DNA of 52,783 nucleotides from Tieghemiomyces parasiticus (lineage: Eukaryota > Kickxellomycota > Dimargaritomycetes > Dimargaritales > Dimargaritaceae), in NCBI GenBank assembly GCA_027575765.1, contig JANBPT010000228.1, forward strand, positions 1 to 52,783. Reading direction: 5' to 3'. The position numbers and the translations under genes were made by a program. The notes beneath the pieces were generated by a model. That model saw only the letters and a list, made by a program, of their open reading frames with translations. It searched no databases and was not told where the DNA came from. Within the stretch, counting starts at the first letter, position 1; every line of letters begins with the position of its first letter. Below are positions 1 through 9,293 of the stretch, piece by piece.

Positions 1-39
1 ACCGAGATTGACTTCGCCAGACTTGAGAGAAGGAGCCAT
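1..39 (-). CDS. Possible 5' end of a gene running off the left edge
   Basis: On the minus strand an ATG at 39 opens 13 codons (MAPSLKSGEVNLG) that stay open to the window edge. The context CAACATGG is favourable for initiation. The upstream minus-strand sequence is pyrimidine-rich, as in other promoters here, and a TATAATA lies about 325 nt upstream (362-368). No family can be recognised from 13 residues. It could be a chance ATG; sequence to the left would decide. Confidence 0.35.
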   Translation of the reverse strand, partial: MAPSLKSGEVNLG

Positions 40-1052
40 GTTGACGTGGGAAATTGGGCGGGGATGAAGCGAATAGGGCCGGACGTAGGTTCAGAGGAAA
101 TAAAGGGGAATGTAGATGGGCAGCAAAATGTGGTGGTGAAAGCGAGGTTTGCAGGGTGGCCAGACTACGGAGCGGTGCATGTAAGTAGGAAAGCACCCGT
201 CCAGGATGATGGCATGCGCGATGGACTGCGGGGTCCGGAATCGGACAGCCCGCCCAAATGGGGTGCGGGAGTGGCACGTCAGCCGTCGCGATGGGCCCAG
301 GTTATGCCACGTCAAAGCACAGCACTGTCGCCGCTCGTTTCGCTCACCCCCCCCCCGACCATATTATAAAAAATCACTTACCCCCAAAGACGCCCTAGTT
401 CTTCATTGGCATAATCAACACAGCATGATAGGCCACGACTGGGACATTACCACAGTATAGGCCATGTCTGCCTATGGAATTTCATTTTGTATATAACTTC
501 CAATTGATCACTACTGTTTATGCGATAGATAGGGCAAATATGGCCCAAGCTAGTTGAGCGGGCATACCTCATCCCAATACTTGGTCGCTGGATAGCCCAT
601 ATTCCAAGACTATCAACACTCTTGGGAAGTCACAATAGGTTGATTCAACACTCTACGTGGCATCGGCAAAGGCCGTGTGGATTAAATAAACGACCAATAA
701 TACCTGGCATACGCTACTTGTGACACTCGTACGGACCCCCATTTTCAGACCAAACCTCGGCAAGGCCTAAGGCAGTGTACCTGATCAGTTGGCACAAGAG
801 GGAAAGACGGCCCCCGTAATCATTTCCAATCGGCTTTAAAACGGTGTTGCCTGGGCTGTGCCCCGGAGAGCTGGGTGGAGTGTATGGGGGGAGGTTTATT
901 GCTTACAAGGCTAAACACCCGCGTGCTGCAATGGTGAAGGCCAGAATACACGATGTAACGTCCGAGGTGCACTGGGCAACGAACAAGAAAGGCTGGGGGC
1001 CGATTGCTGGCCAGTGGGCCAAGGGTACACCCTTGGGGTCTGGACTACCCTC
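40..1052. other. Intergenic, no supported gene
   Basis: Between the possible left-edge gene start and the first secreted-protein gene. It holds a 10-base C run (347-356), the TATAATA noted at 362-368 and the 3' flank of the gene ending at 1053. Short open frames here have no codon bias or family resemblance. Confidence 0.6.
362..368 (-). promoter_or_regulatory. TATA-like element (TATAATA)
   Basis: TATAATA on the minus strand, about 325 nt upstream of the ATG at 39. The spacing resembles the TATAATA found 361 nt before the mucin-like gene at 22966. Assignment to the partial left-edge gene is inference. Confidence 0.25.
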
Positions 1053-1379
1053 CTACTTCTTGCCCTTGGTCTTCTCGCACTCGTCGAGGGCCTTGGCCAC
1101 CTCCTGGCCCAGGGCTTCGGCCTCCTGCTTGTCCCACCCGAGGGCCTCACGACACTTGGTGGTGAGGGTGTCGACAGCGGCACCCGTGGCGACCAGCTTG
1201 GCAATTTCGGCGGCGACCTTCTTGGCGTTCACTGGCAGGCTGCGGCGGACCAGGGTTGGGTTCTGGTTGCCGGTCACAATGGCAGGAGTACCGGCGGAGA
1301 AGGTGGCCTGGACACCAATGGTTAGGGTGCAGGCAGCGACGGCAAGGGCGAGGAGGGCGGCGGTACGGATAAGATGCAT
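1053..1379 (-). CDS. Small secreted protein with dibasic processing site, copy 1
   Basis: Single-exon gene of 108 aa. Residues 1-25 form a clear signal peptide (MHLIRT followed by a leucine/alanine-rich core). A short propeptide-like stretch then leads to LVRRSLP at about 43-49, where the RR pair looks like a Kex2-type dibasic cleavage site. The remaining ~60 residues are charged, probably helical, with two cysteines and a lysine-rich end (KTKGKK). A diverged, frameshifted paralogue lies 1.4 kb away on the same strand (2761-3053). It keeps the signal peptide, the RRSLP motif and both cysteines, which supports this frame as real. The family is not recognised. Secretion is visible in the sequence; maturation at RR is inference. 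Confidence 0.72.
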   Translation of the reverse strand: MHLIRTAALLALAVAACTLTIGVQATFSAGTPAIVTGNQNPTLVRRSLPVNAKKVAAEIAKLVATGAAVDTLTTKCREALGWDKQEAEALGQEVAKALDECEKTKGKK

Positions 1380-2760
1380 CGTTGGTGGTTAAGGGGGGGT
1401 GAGAGCGCAGATGGTGGGTGGGCGTACGGAGGGACAGTGGGTACGTGTAAATAGTGGTGTGTGTCAGAGAGATGGCTTGATGAGGTGGCCGACAGTGAAC
1501 TCTCCCTGGACCTTTTATAGCCGCTGTCTCCGGTAGAGTCTTGACAATAAGGAGCTGCTAGCAAGGCCGCATTCTATGGCGTGACCCGCAATAGCTCAAG
1601 GCAAGCGAGGAACAGCGAATAGATCCGAATTCCTGGCTTTTCAGAGCTTTGTTACCAGTTGGAACCCGACATAGGTTGGCACGGATTCCCAGCCCTATTT
1701 AGAAGGGAGACCTTGCTCTGCTGCGCAACCGCACGGCTACTGGTAGATCGATATTGAAGGGGTCGGGAGGGCATAGCGAATCCAGCATCAAAGGGAGTGC
1801 CTCCTAATTCAGCGAACGGCTGTCTAAATGGCCGCCCCGAGTAGGGTTATGAACTCTAAATCTTTACCGCAGAGGCCAGGCCTGGCTGAAGGGAGGTAAA
1901 GCGAACTACCGAGTGTCCGCCTGGGGCGTATAGAAACCAGCGATTTGCTTTCTGTAGGAGTCCAAAGTGGATACAACATTGGCGTACCGTGTAATGAACC
2001 ACTGTACGTCGCGTCAGCGGAAAGTAGACGCAAGCATACACATACATTTGGTTATCGTGTCGAAATCGCCGACTAAAGTGGAGTTTAAGGACCGCCTGCA
2101 AGTTCGGGGCTTGATTCGGTACGAGAACTGGGTTTTACGAGCGGAGATGGAAGGCGGTCACCCTGACCATGTAAGCTCTCCACTCGACCGTACCGTGAGA
2201 GACGAATACACGACTAAGGCGACGGGCCGGAAGCACCAATTGTCTCAGCTCTCCATAACAGGCTTGCTGTGGAGGCCCGCTTTACCACTGACAATGTCAA
2301 GGACATGTCGCTCCCGTTTGCATCGTTTGGCGATTCTAGCTACTCGTACCAATCTAGCTGGGACACCTGCACCACCACCTCCCGCCTACCATAAGTTCTC
2401 CCACATTGCCTTTATCCTAATACAACGTGCACTGTTCCAATCTATTCTGGGTTCGTCCTGCTTTGAGCACCCGAGCCTTCGTCTCATCGACTCTCGACAG
2501 TTTGACTGAAATTTCACCCGCCCTCACGCCTGTCCTACCTTTTTTCTAGCATGGGGTGCTTTCGGACAACCCCCAGGATTCGGGGGCCAGCGGTGTCTAA
2601 TGGAATATGCCGGTGGTAACTGGCTTTATTGTGCGGATTGTTTAGTGTTGCGAAGAAAAGGCCCTAGATCTTAGGTTAACCGTAGCGGCCAACCAGGGTG
2701 GTAGACCAGCCGCATGGCGTGGTGTACAATACATAGATCGCCGAGGCGGCCCCACTCCAC
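1380..2760. other. Intergenic between the two secreted-protein paralogues
   Basis: Apart from the TATA box at 1511-1519, I see nothing supported. The longest open frame (1967-2509, plus) lacks an ATG start and recognisable codon bias, and an open frame of that length is expected by chance in a window this size. Confidence 0.55.
1511..1519 (-). promoter_or_regulatory. TATA box (TATAAAAGG)
   Basis: A canonical TATAAAAGG on the minus strand, about 132 nt upstream of the ATG at 1379, followed by pyrimidine-rich sequence toward the start codon. Good match to a strong TATA promoter for the secreted-protein gene. Confidence 0.6.
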
Positions 2761-3053
2761 TTATTTTTTACTGTCCTCACAGGCCTGGATGGCTTTGACT
2801 ACCTCCTGGGCCTTTTCCTTGATGGCCTGGTCCTTGTAGCCCATAACCTCCTTACACTTCTCAATGGAAAGGTTAAGGGCCGTACCGCTAGCCACCACGG
2901 TGCCGATTCGGCGGCAATCTTGACGACCTTCTGGGGAAGGCTACGGCGAACCAGGATGGGGCGGTGAATTTGCTCGGTCAAGCCTGCTGTAGCAAACCCA
3001 GTGGTGGCAAGGACGACCGGCGCGAAGAGCGGGACGGCACGAGTCAAGTACAT
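2761..3053 (-). pseudogene. Small secreted protein paralogue, copy 2, with one-base frameshift
   Basis: The ATG at 3053 opens a signal peptide (MYLTRAVPLF...) and a conserved LVRRSLPQK segment matching copy 1 (1053-1379). Near 2903-2910 the frame shifts by one missing base. Before it the protein reads KIAAES. After it, in the next frame, VVASGTALNLS and CKEVMG align without gaps to the same region of copy 1, and the frame ends at a TAA at 2761-2763 after EDSKK. Without the correction the frame continues with arginine/proline-rich nonsense. Both copies share signal peptide, RR site, two cysteines and a lysine-rich end. Either a recent pseudogene or a base error in the sequence; the rest of the copy is intact, so decay, if real, is young. 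Confidence 0.7.
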
Positions 3054-5090
3054 TGTGCTGGAAAGGAGGTGGGTGGTGTAAGACTGGTGTGGTTTTCAGG
3101 GAAAGGTAGGTGGGAAACACTGCAGTGGGGGATAAGGTTGGTGGTGACTAGGCCATACACGGTGCGGCCGACTGTTATTATTAACCCAGTACGGGCGTAT
3201 CAGCCTCCATAGTGGGGCAGTAAGGGCGTTCCGAGCCCAGGCCCCGATATGCCGCTTCCTGTCACTAAGGCCTTGATGAATCGGTAACTTCTGGGTCAGG
3301 GTTGTCGTGCTCCGGATAAGAGCCATCCGCTGCATCACCCTGCGTACACCCCAGTTCACCTTGACCCGAAAAGCATAACTGCCGACGAAGTAGAATTTCG
3401 AATATACAGACTAAGGACAGTGTAATTCGGCCATACGCGGTGTAGGAGAGCGCAAGAAGTAAGGAATACCAACAAGCAACTAAGATGCGCCATGTAGCAA
3501 ACAAAAAAACCTCGACGCCGGGAACACCCAGCGTTCTATGGTGGCCCAGCACTTGTATCGGAACAAATAGGCACGACTTCCACTCCATCTAGCCATACCC
3601 TAATGTCCTTGGTGAACAAAGCCGGCTTCCACTCTGTACCATTAGCATATGTGGGTATAAGAGTTAGGGCTAGATGGTAGAGAAGGGAGGTAATGGTGGA
3701 ATATTATACATGTCGACCCCGACCATCGTGGCATCCCATTTACTTGCGGACAACCACCCATGTATAGGTCGACCGCGTTTGCATGGGCCATGCTCTCCTT
3801 GGAGAGGATTGCTACCGGCGTGGTCACGCATCAGGCGTCACTGATAAAGTTTGCGGAGGTGCACGCTGGGCCCTGCTAGAGGAAGCATCTGGGCTAGCCA
3901 ATCGGTCACTGACCGGAGACTGGTACGCCCCCCCTCCTATTACGACGCGCGCCGTGTAGTATAGGGCTCTGTAGGTGAGTAACTTCGTCGGCGACCGGGT
4001 TCCCTGTAACCTTACCGACGACCACTGTCACTTCCAGGTACGCCTTGAAGAAATCGCCCGAAGAACATTACCGAGGGTAGCGTGATGGCAGGCGGGACAC
4101 AATCGCTACTGGTGACCTGATTTTGCGGGCCTGGATTTTCCTATCCACCTGGGGGACTAGGTTGCCAGCCATGGGGGTTGGAAGGTGAAAATATCCATTT
4201 CGGACCCGATGCTTCATATTGGCAAGCTGGGCCACCCACGCCCCAGTAGAATGGCACGGAGCCCTTCTTATGGCATAAACCTAGACAACAGCTTGCACCG
4301 TAGTGCAAGAGGATGGCCACTGCTTTGGATACACGGTCACTAGAGTATGGCTATGCGGCGTAGTGCCCATAGATTGGCACCGTTGGTCTCCCGTCAAATA
4401 CCCTTCTTCCTTGCCATCCCTGACTGTGGCACAACAGCGGTCGGCAAGACCAGGGGCAATCGAAAATGGCCATACCACCACAACCAGTTGGTTAGCCCTG
4501 CTTCACCTGTATTGCTTGGTTGGACTACCTTCAGTGGTTCAATGGTCCGGTCGACAAGCAGTGGTCATTTCCACCCCTCCTAGATTCGACCCTTCCTTCC
4601 ACGTCTCCTTTTTCTCGTCCATGTCATACCACCGGCCCTGCCCTGCGGGCAGTTACGCTTCACACCCAATGTAAAATCGCCTAGCTAGGACCACACGATT
4701 GCCTGGAGGTCGTCAGTCTCTTTGGAAATCCACTCTGTTGTAGCCCCTACATTCGGGTATTGCTTGACAGTTTATAGCACTCGTTACATTATGTGATGCC
4801 TATAAACGGTTAGATATCAGCTGGGCGAGTGGATGACTCGGAAGAGGCTTACTGAGCGAGGTAGAAAGGTCACCACATGAGTTAAAACCCGCTCTCTATG
4901 TAGTGGTCAGCGGGGTTCTCGATACCAGGGGGGCTGGCGCTCAGTTGTAACGGGTTACGTCTGGTAAGAAATAGACTGTCAGCATCACCTTGGGTATGGT
5001 GCGGCCCTAACAGGTTTAGGCAGGGACAGGATAAACTTTAGGGCACCATATTCGACATCAAGGGCCAGCAGGCGAATCGTTAAAATATAC
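3054..5090. other. Intergenic, about 2 kb, no supported gene
   Basis: Upstream region of the second secreted-protein copy, then unassigned sequence. A 107-codon minus-strand frame at 3265-3588 is hydrophobic in its first half but has no family resemblance or codon bias. Nothing else stands out. Confidence 0.5.
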
Positions 5091-5524
5091 TCAAGTCTCA
5101 ACGCTTGTGGCAATGGGATCCAGCGGGTGCGCAGTGGTCCCATCACACTTCATAAGGAAGTTGACGGCGAAACGCATCCGCTGGTGGCGCTGGTCGTCGG
5201 CGAGGTTGTTGGGGGAATCCAGCAGTCGAAAGAGCCGTACAGCCACAAATCCCTCTATGCAGGACATTTTGCGTAGCGCTAGGGGAAGTGCGGCAGGCAT
5301 GGGCTAGTTGCTCAATAGTCAATTGAGTGACTTTCTTCAGAATTATCAGGGCTATGACTCCGAAACGTTCACCAATGTTGTCGGACAGGTAACCTGCCTG
5401 AGGGCCCTTCTTCAAGCGAGTAGTAATCCATACAAATACAGGCTAGCCACCTGTTGATGGTGGCGCGTGAAGGGGCTGTTGAGCCCAGCATGGTAATCAA
5501 TTCGGATAAAAATGTATTCGACAT
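5091..5524 (-). pseudogene. Possible decayed coding remnant in three frames
   Basis: Three coding-like segments follow one another on the minus strand with frame changes and no intron-sized gaps. Segment 1 begins with an ATG at 5524 (MSNTFLSELITMLG...). Segment 2 runs from about 5418 to about 5300 (KKGPQAGYLSDNIGERF...). Segment 3 runs from about 5300 to a stop at 5091 (LPLALRKMSCIEGF... to AVNFLMKC). Segment 3 has the C/G-ending codon preference of real genes here. I do not recognise the family. It could be a frameshifted pseudogene or chance open frames; evidence is weak. Confidence 0.28.
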
Positions 5525-5950
5525 GCGGCCCTTGGAATGATTGATAAGGATTCACCCATCACGGCTGGTAAATTTAGGCAGGGCGGGGGCACAGGGGTTC
5601 AGTCGTTGACGTGGTTAAGAGGTAGACTGGTAAGGCTGTGAAGCGAGGAATGGTTCAATTCCGAAATGGGCTATCCCGTTGGATTCTTCACCTTGGTTGG
5701 CTCTAAGCTTTATCTGCAGCAATAGTGTCTGAGGCCTCCAGCTACACCAAATGTAGATATTTTGGTCCTTCTACAAGTATATTACTACCAGGCTAACTTG
5801 TGTTCACTGGCCATTTTCCATTTATAGGCAGTATAACTACCAATAACCATGTATATATGAGTTTATAAACAACGCAAAGCTGCCTTGCCGAAGGGGCATG
5901 GTCGATAAAGACGAGAGCTAGTGACGAAGAAATCAGCGGTCCCATGTCTA
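5525..5950. other. 3' flank of the J-domain gene
   Basis: AT-richer sequence downstream of the DNAJC3-like stop codon at 5951. It probably contains the 3' UTR and polyadenylation region. No gene is supported. Confidence 0.5.
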
Positions 5951-7621
5951 CTAGTTGAACATGAACTTGAACTGCTGGCCACCACCACCGCCTTGACCGA
6001 AGGGAGACCCGCCACCCTGATGGAAGAAGAATTGCTGACCACCGCCGCCACCGTGACCAAATGGGAACCCACCGCCTGGCGCCCCGCCGCCGTTCGGATC
6101 GTCAGGGTCGTGGCCCTGGTCGTACTGGGTGCGTTTCTCGTCGTCAGACAGAATCTCCCAGGCCTTATTGATCTCAAACATCTTCTGTTTGACTTCTTCG
6201 GTACTGAGTTCGCCCTCATACTTGTCGGGGTGCCAGTCCTTAACGAGCTTACGGTAGGCCCGCTTGATCTCAGGGGTCCCGGCCTCCTTGGGTACGCCCA
6301 GCACCTTGTAGTAATCGGGGCGCTGGGCCACGCGCTGGAGCTGCATGGCTCGCATCAGTTTCTGTTGGAGCTCGCGGGTGGGCTGGCCCCCGCTTAGGTC
6401 CTTGACGCGGTTCAGGTCGGCCAGGGCCGCATCGGCGTTCTCCAGCTCTAGGTAGCTGTCGGCCCGCAGGGTCAAGAGTTCTGAATCGTCGGGTGTTTGC
6501 GTCAAAGCTGCCGTGCACCACTCTACGGCCAGCTCGTGCTTCTTGAACCCGGCGAAGCTTCGGCAGGCCAGCGTCGTCAGGTGGAGGTACAGCTTGCGCG
6601 GCATGATCTGGAACGCATGAGTGGTCTTTTTCTCGCTTACCGGGACGCCCACGTCGACGAATACTTGGTTAGTCCGGTCCTCCAGCTCGCCCACCAGGCC
6701 CGTCGGCTTCTTGCCGTCGTCCGTCGTGGCGGCCGTTCGGGCCAGGTGGAACGCGGTCAGGGCCTTGGCGGCCGAGTTAAACTTCTTTTTGTCGAAGTTG
6801 GCCTGTACGGCTTTGATTTCTTTCTCGTGCTTTTTGAGCTCACGGAAGATGGCCTTGCACGCCTTATTCTCTGGGTCGGAGTTGAGGCAGATCTTGATGG
6901 CGGCGGTGGCCTTCTTCGGTTGATATAAGGCGTAGTAATAAAGTAGGGCCAGCCGGCGGACAGCAGGCAGGTTCGATGGGTCGACCTGGACCGCGCGGTT
7001 AAGGTCGGCTACGGCCCGCTCACCCTCGCCCTGGGCGAGATAGGCGTTGCTGCGTAGTTCAAACAGCTCGGCCATTTGCGTTGCATGCTTGAGGGCGGCC
7101 GTAGCGGCCTTGACGCAGTCCTCGGGCCGTCCAGCAGCCAGGGCGGCTACGGCTTCGGCATGGCCCCGCTCGGCAGCCTCGACGTCTTCCAGGCCCTGGC
7201 GTACGGTCTCGGCAGTGGAGGTGCCCAGTGAGCGCAGGTGTTCCAGGTCGGCACGGGCCTGGGCGAAGAGCCCCTGGCGCGTCAGGAGCTTGCTGCGCTG
7301 GGCCAGGGCTGGCTCAAAGTCAGGGTCGAGCTTGAGGGCGTCCGACAGGTCGGTGAGGGCGGCAACAGTGCGGCCCATGGTCAGATACACAGTGGCCCGC
7401 TTGAAGTGGGTCAGTGGGCGGGTGGGGTCAGCGGCTAGGGCCTCTTGGTAACTGTCCAGGGCAGCCTGGTAGCTGCCGGCCGTGAAGTGCTTGTGTGCCG
7501 TATCCAGCAGGGGCTGGACAGCCGGCATGTCATAGAAGTCCTGGTCATGGGCGAGGGCGGGTTCTAGGGTCAGGAATGACACGGCCAGAAGGCCGAGCAG
7601 CAACGTACGGGACGGCCGCAT
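5951..7621 (-). CDS. ER-lumen TPR and J-domain co-chaperone (DNAJC3/p58IPK type)
   Basis: Single-exon protein of 556 aa from the ATG at 7621. The frame is open further upstream but without an ATG, and this start gives a clean signal peptide (MRPSRTLLLGLLAVSF, ending near ALA). Multiple TPR repeats fill roughly residues 35-420. A J domain follows at 436-503 (DYYKVLGV) with the catalytic HPD at 464-466. The end is a glycine-rich tail finishing in QQFKFMFN, close to the FKFHFN end of animal DNAJC3. This family binds unfolded clients through its TPRs and stimulates the Hsp70 BiP ATPase in the ER. There is no HDEL/KDEL, which also holds for animal DNAJC3. Retention is presumably by partner binding. 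Confidence 0.93.
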   Translation of the reverse strand: MRPSRTLLLGLLAVSFLTLEPALAHDQDFYDMPAVQPLLDTAHKHFTAGSYQAALDSYQEALAADPTRPLTHFKRATVYLTMGRTVAALTDLSDALKLDPDFEPALAQRSKLLTRQGLFAQARADLEHLRSLGTSTAETVRQGLEDVEAAERGHAEAVAALAAGRPEDCVKAATAALKHATQMAELFELRSNAYLAQGEGERAVADLNRAVQVDPSNLPAVRRLALLYYYALYQPKKATAAIKICLNSDPENKACKAIFRELKKHEKEIKAVQANFDKKKFNSAAKALTAFHLARTAATTDDGKKPTGLVGELEDRTNQVFVDVGVPVSEKKTTHAFQIMPRKLYLHLTTLACRSFAGFKKHELAVEWCTAALTQTPDDSELLTLRADSYLELENADAALADLNRVKDLSGGQPTRELQQKLMRAMQLQRVAQRPDYYKVLGVPKEAGTPEIKRAYRKLVKDWHPDKYEGELSTEEVKQKMFEINKAWEILSDDEKRTQYDQGHDPDDPNGGGAPGGGFPFGHGGGGGQQFFFHQGGGSPFGQGGGGGQQFKFMFN

Positions 7622-9293
7622 GGGTATATGGACGAGAAGGCTGGTGGCTATTATCGACAAGAGGGTTTTCTGCTGGCACAAAGAATGAAAGGTAGGCGGC
7701 CGTAAATGGCAGGGCACGGCGCTGAGCTGCGGAGTGTCAAGAAACTTAGAGATGCTTAACGAATATGATGGAAGAGAGAGGGTGCGGGCGAGATGGGCAA
7801 GGTTGGCGCATCTCAGGATACGGCGTGGGGCGTCAAGAAAAGGGAAAACTGGGTTACAGGTGAGCCAAGGTGCGCGAGGGACGAAGGCGTAAGGGCAGGA
7901 TGGTTATATAGGCAGGGCGTTGGGTTTTGTTAGGCCAGCATGCACGACGTGGGCGTTGCACCCTCCCGCCCACTCCAGCTCCTTTGCCTTGATATAGTTG
8001 ACGCTCTCCATCTGCCCCTCACCGTCGAAGGCTCCAGGGCTCGCGCCGCCCTATTCGCCCTCCCTTTCGGCCGCTCCCTTAGCCACCTTCGTCTCGTCGG
8101 TAGGGCGTCGCGGAAAGCCGTTGATCATCTCACAGGCCCCGCACAGGGGCCTCGAGTGGAGCTGGGAGAGGACGGGAGCGGGGACTGGCCATTGTCGGCC
8201 GCGCAAATCGTCGCGTTTCCAAAGCGCCGCCCCTTCCCTCCCCCCTGCCTTCGTCTTGAACCCCCAGACCCCGAGCGGACCGCACGGATTGAACAAGTTG
8301 GTATTGACTTGCCTGTTGGTCACGCCCACAGCGGCGGCCTACTTCTCCGGCCTCTAACGCTGGCCAGCAGACCTGACTGACGGTGGTGACTTCGGGATGT
8401 GGTTTATATTGTGGGTACAGTGGCCGGTTTGGGTAGCCGCTTGTGCGCCATCGATGGCAGGGCGACGGTCTAGGACCGTAAGCCACTAGTTACATGCCAC
8501 GCGGCGGGATGGTGCTTTGGCAGAGGGTACAGTGACACCCTACCCGTTCTATGCCGAAGGCTGTGGGCGACCAACGAGGCAAGTGGCCGCGAGCCTTTCG
8601 TAGGTCCAGTGGAGTGGAGTCGCGAATATCTGCCATGAGGCATGGTAGCGTTGCATATAGGGGTACCCGCGCCTTGTCAGGCCCCAGGCTCACTTGCTGA
8701 CCATGACGGGACAGGCGAGGGCCATCTATGAGTCGCCCCCCTCCTTACCCATGATAGTTCCAACCAATGTTAAGTGGGGCTAGCTCGCCTCGAAAAGTAG
8801 TCAGACAGGCCCTGGCAGCAGGGAGGGAGGGGTTGCCTTTAGCCAAGGATGCGACTACCGCTGTTGCCTCTCAGAAATCTGCACCTGGCCCAGAGCCGCT
8901 CGATAAAGGCGGAGCGTTAGACTCAGTCAGCACCAATGGTAATGGCCCAAGCCGACCATCGTAAATAAAGGCGTGCTGCATCTACAACTCTGCCCGTCAA
9001 GGGTCTGGAAGACTATCAGCCGTGCATGGACGCCACGGCCCGAGGAGCAGGTGGACATGGCCTCCGCACTAGTGTGAGCAGCTCACCACGTCATGACCTC
9101 CACCGACCAGACCGCAAGCCCGCCAGTTAACGCCACTCCACATTACTCTGCCGGTCCTTGCCCTGGCTCCCTCGTCGCCCATTACCAATGGTCATTGCTT
9201 GGTATTGGCCGCTACCACACCTTCTCATTCCCTACCATCCCCACCCTAGTTCGCACAATTGCCACCGGCTGTGCCATCCCAGCTCCGCTCACC
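7622..9293. other. Divergent intergenic region between the DNAJC3-like and WDR91-like genes
   Basis: Holds the promoters of both flanking genes. Open frames at 7940-8380 (plus) and 8767-8964 (plus, 65 codons starting with ATG) were considered. They have no recognisable domain and the longer one overlaps equally open antisense frames, so neither is called. Confidence 0.5.
7904..7910 (-). promoter_or_regulatory. TATA-like element (TATATAA)
   Basis: TATATAA on the minus strand, 283 nt upstream of the DNAJC3-like ATG at 7621. It is the only TATA-like site I see in this promoter; use is inferred from position. Confidence 0.35.

Noticed and set aside
1967..2509. 180-codon plus-strand open frame
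   Set aside because: Starts with GTG, has no codon bias or domain, and one frame of this length is expected by chance in a window this size.
3265..3588. 107-codon minus-strand frame with hydrophobic first half
   Set aside because: No coding-like third-position bias and no recognisable family; probably chance.
5650..5663. Box-B-like GGTTCAATTCC
   Set aside because: The flanking bases do not form a T-stem and no box A lies at the right distance.
7940..8380. 146-codon plus-strand frame divergent from the DNAJC3-like gene
   Set aside because: Overlaps equally open frames on both strands in GC-rich DNA and shows no domain.
8767..8964. 65-codon plus-strand frame starting with ATG upstream of the WDR91-like gene
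   Set aside because: Too short and featureless; could be an upstream ORF but there is no evidence for translation.
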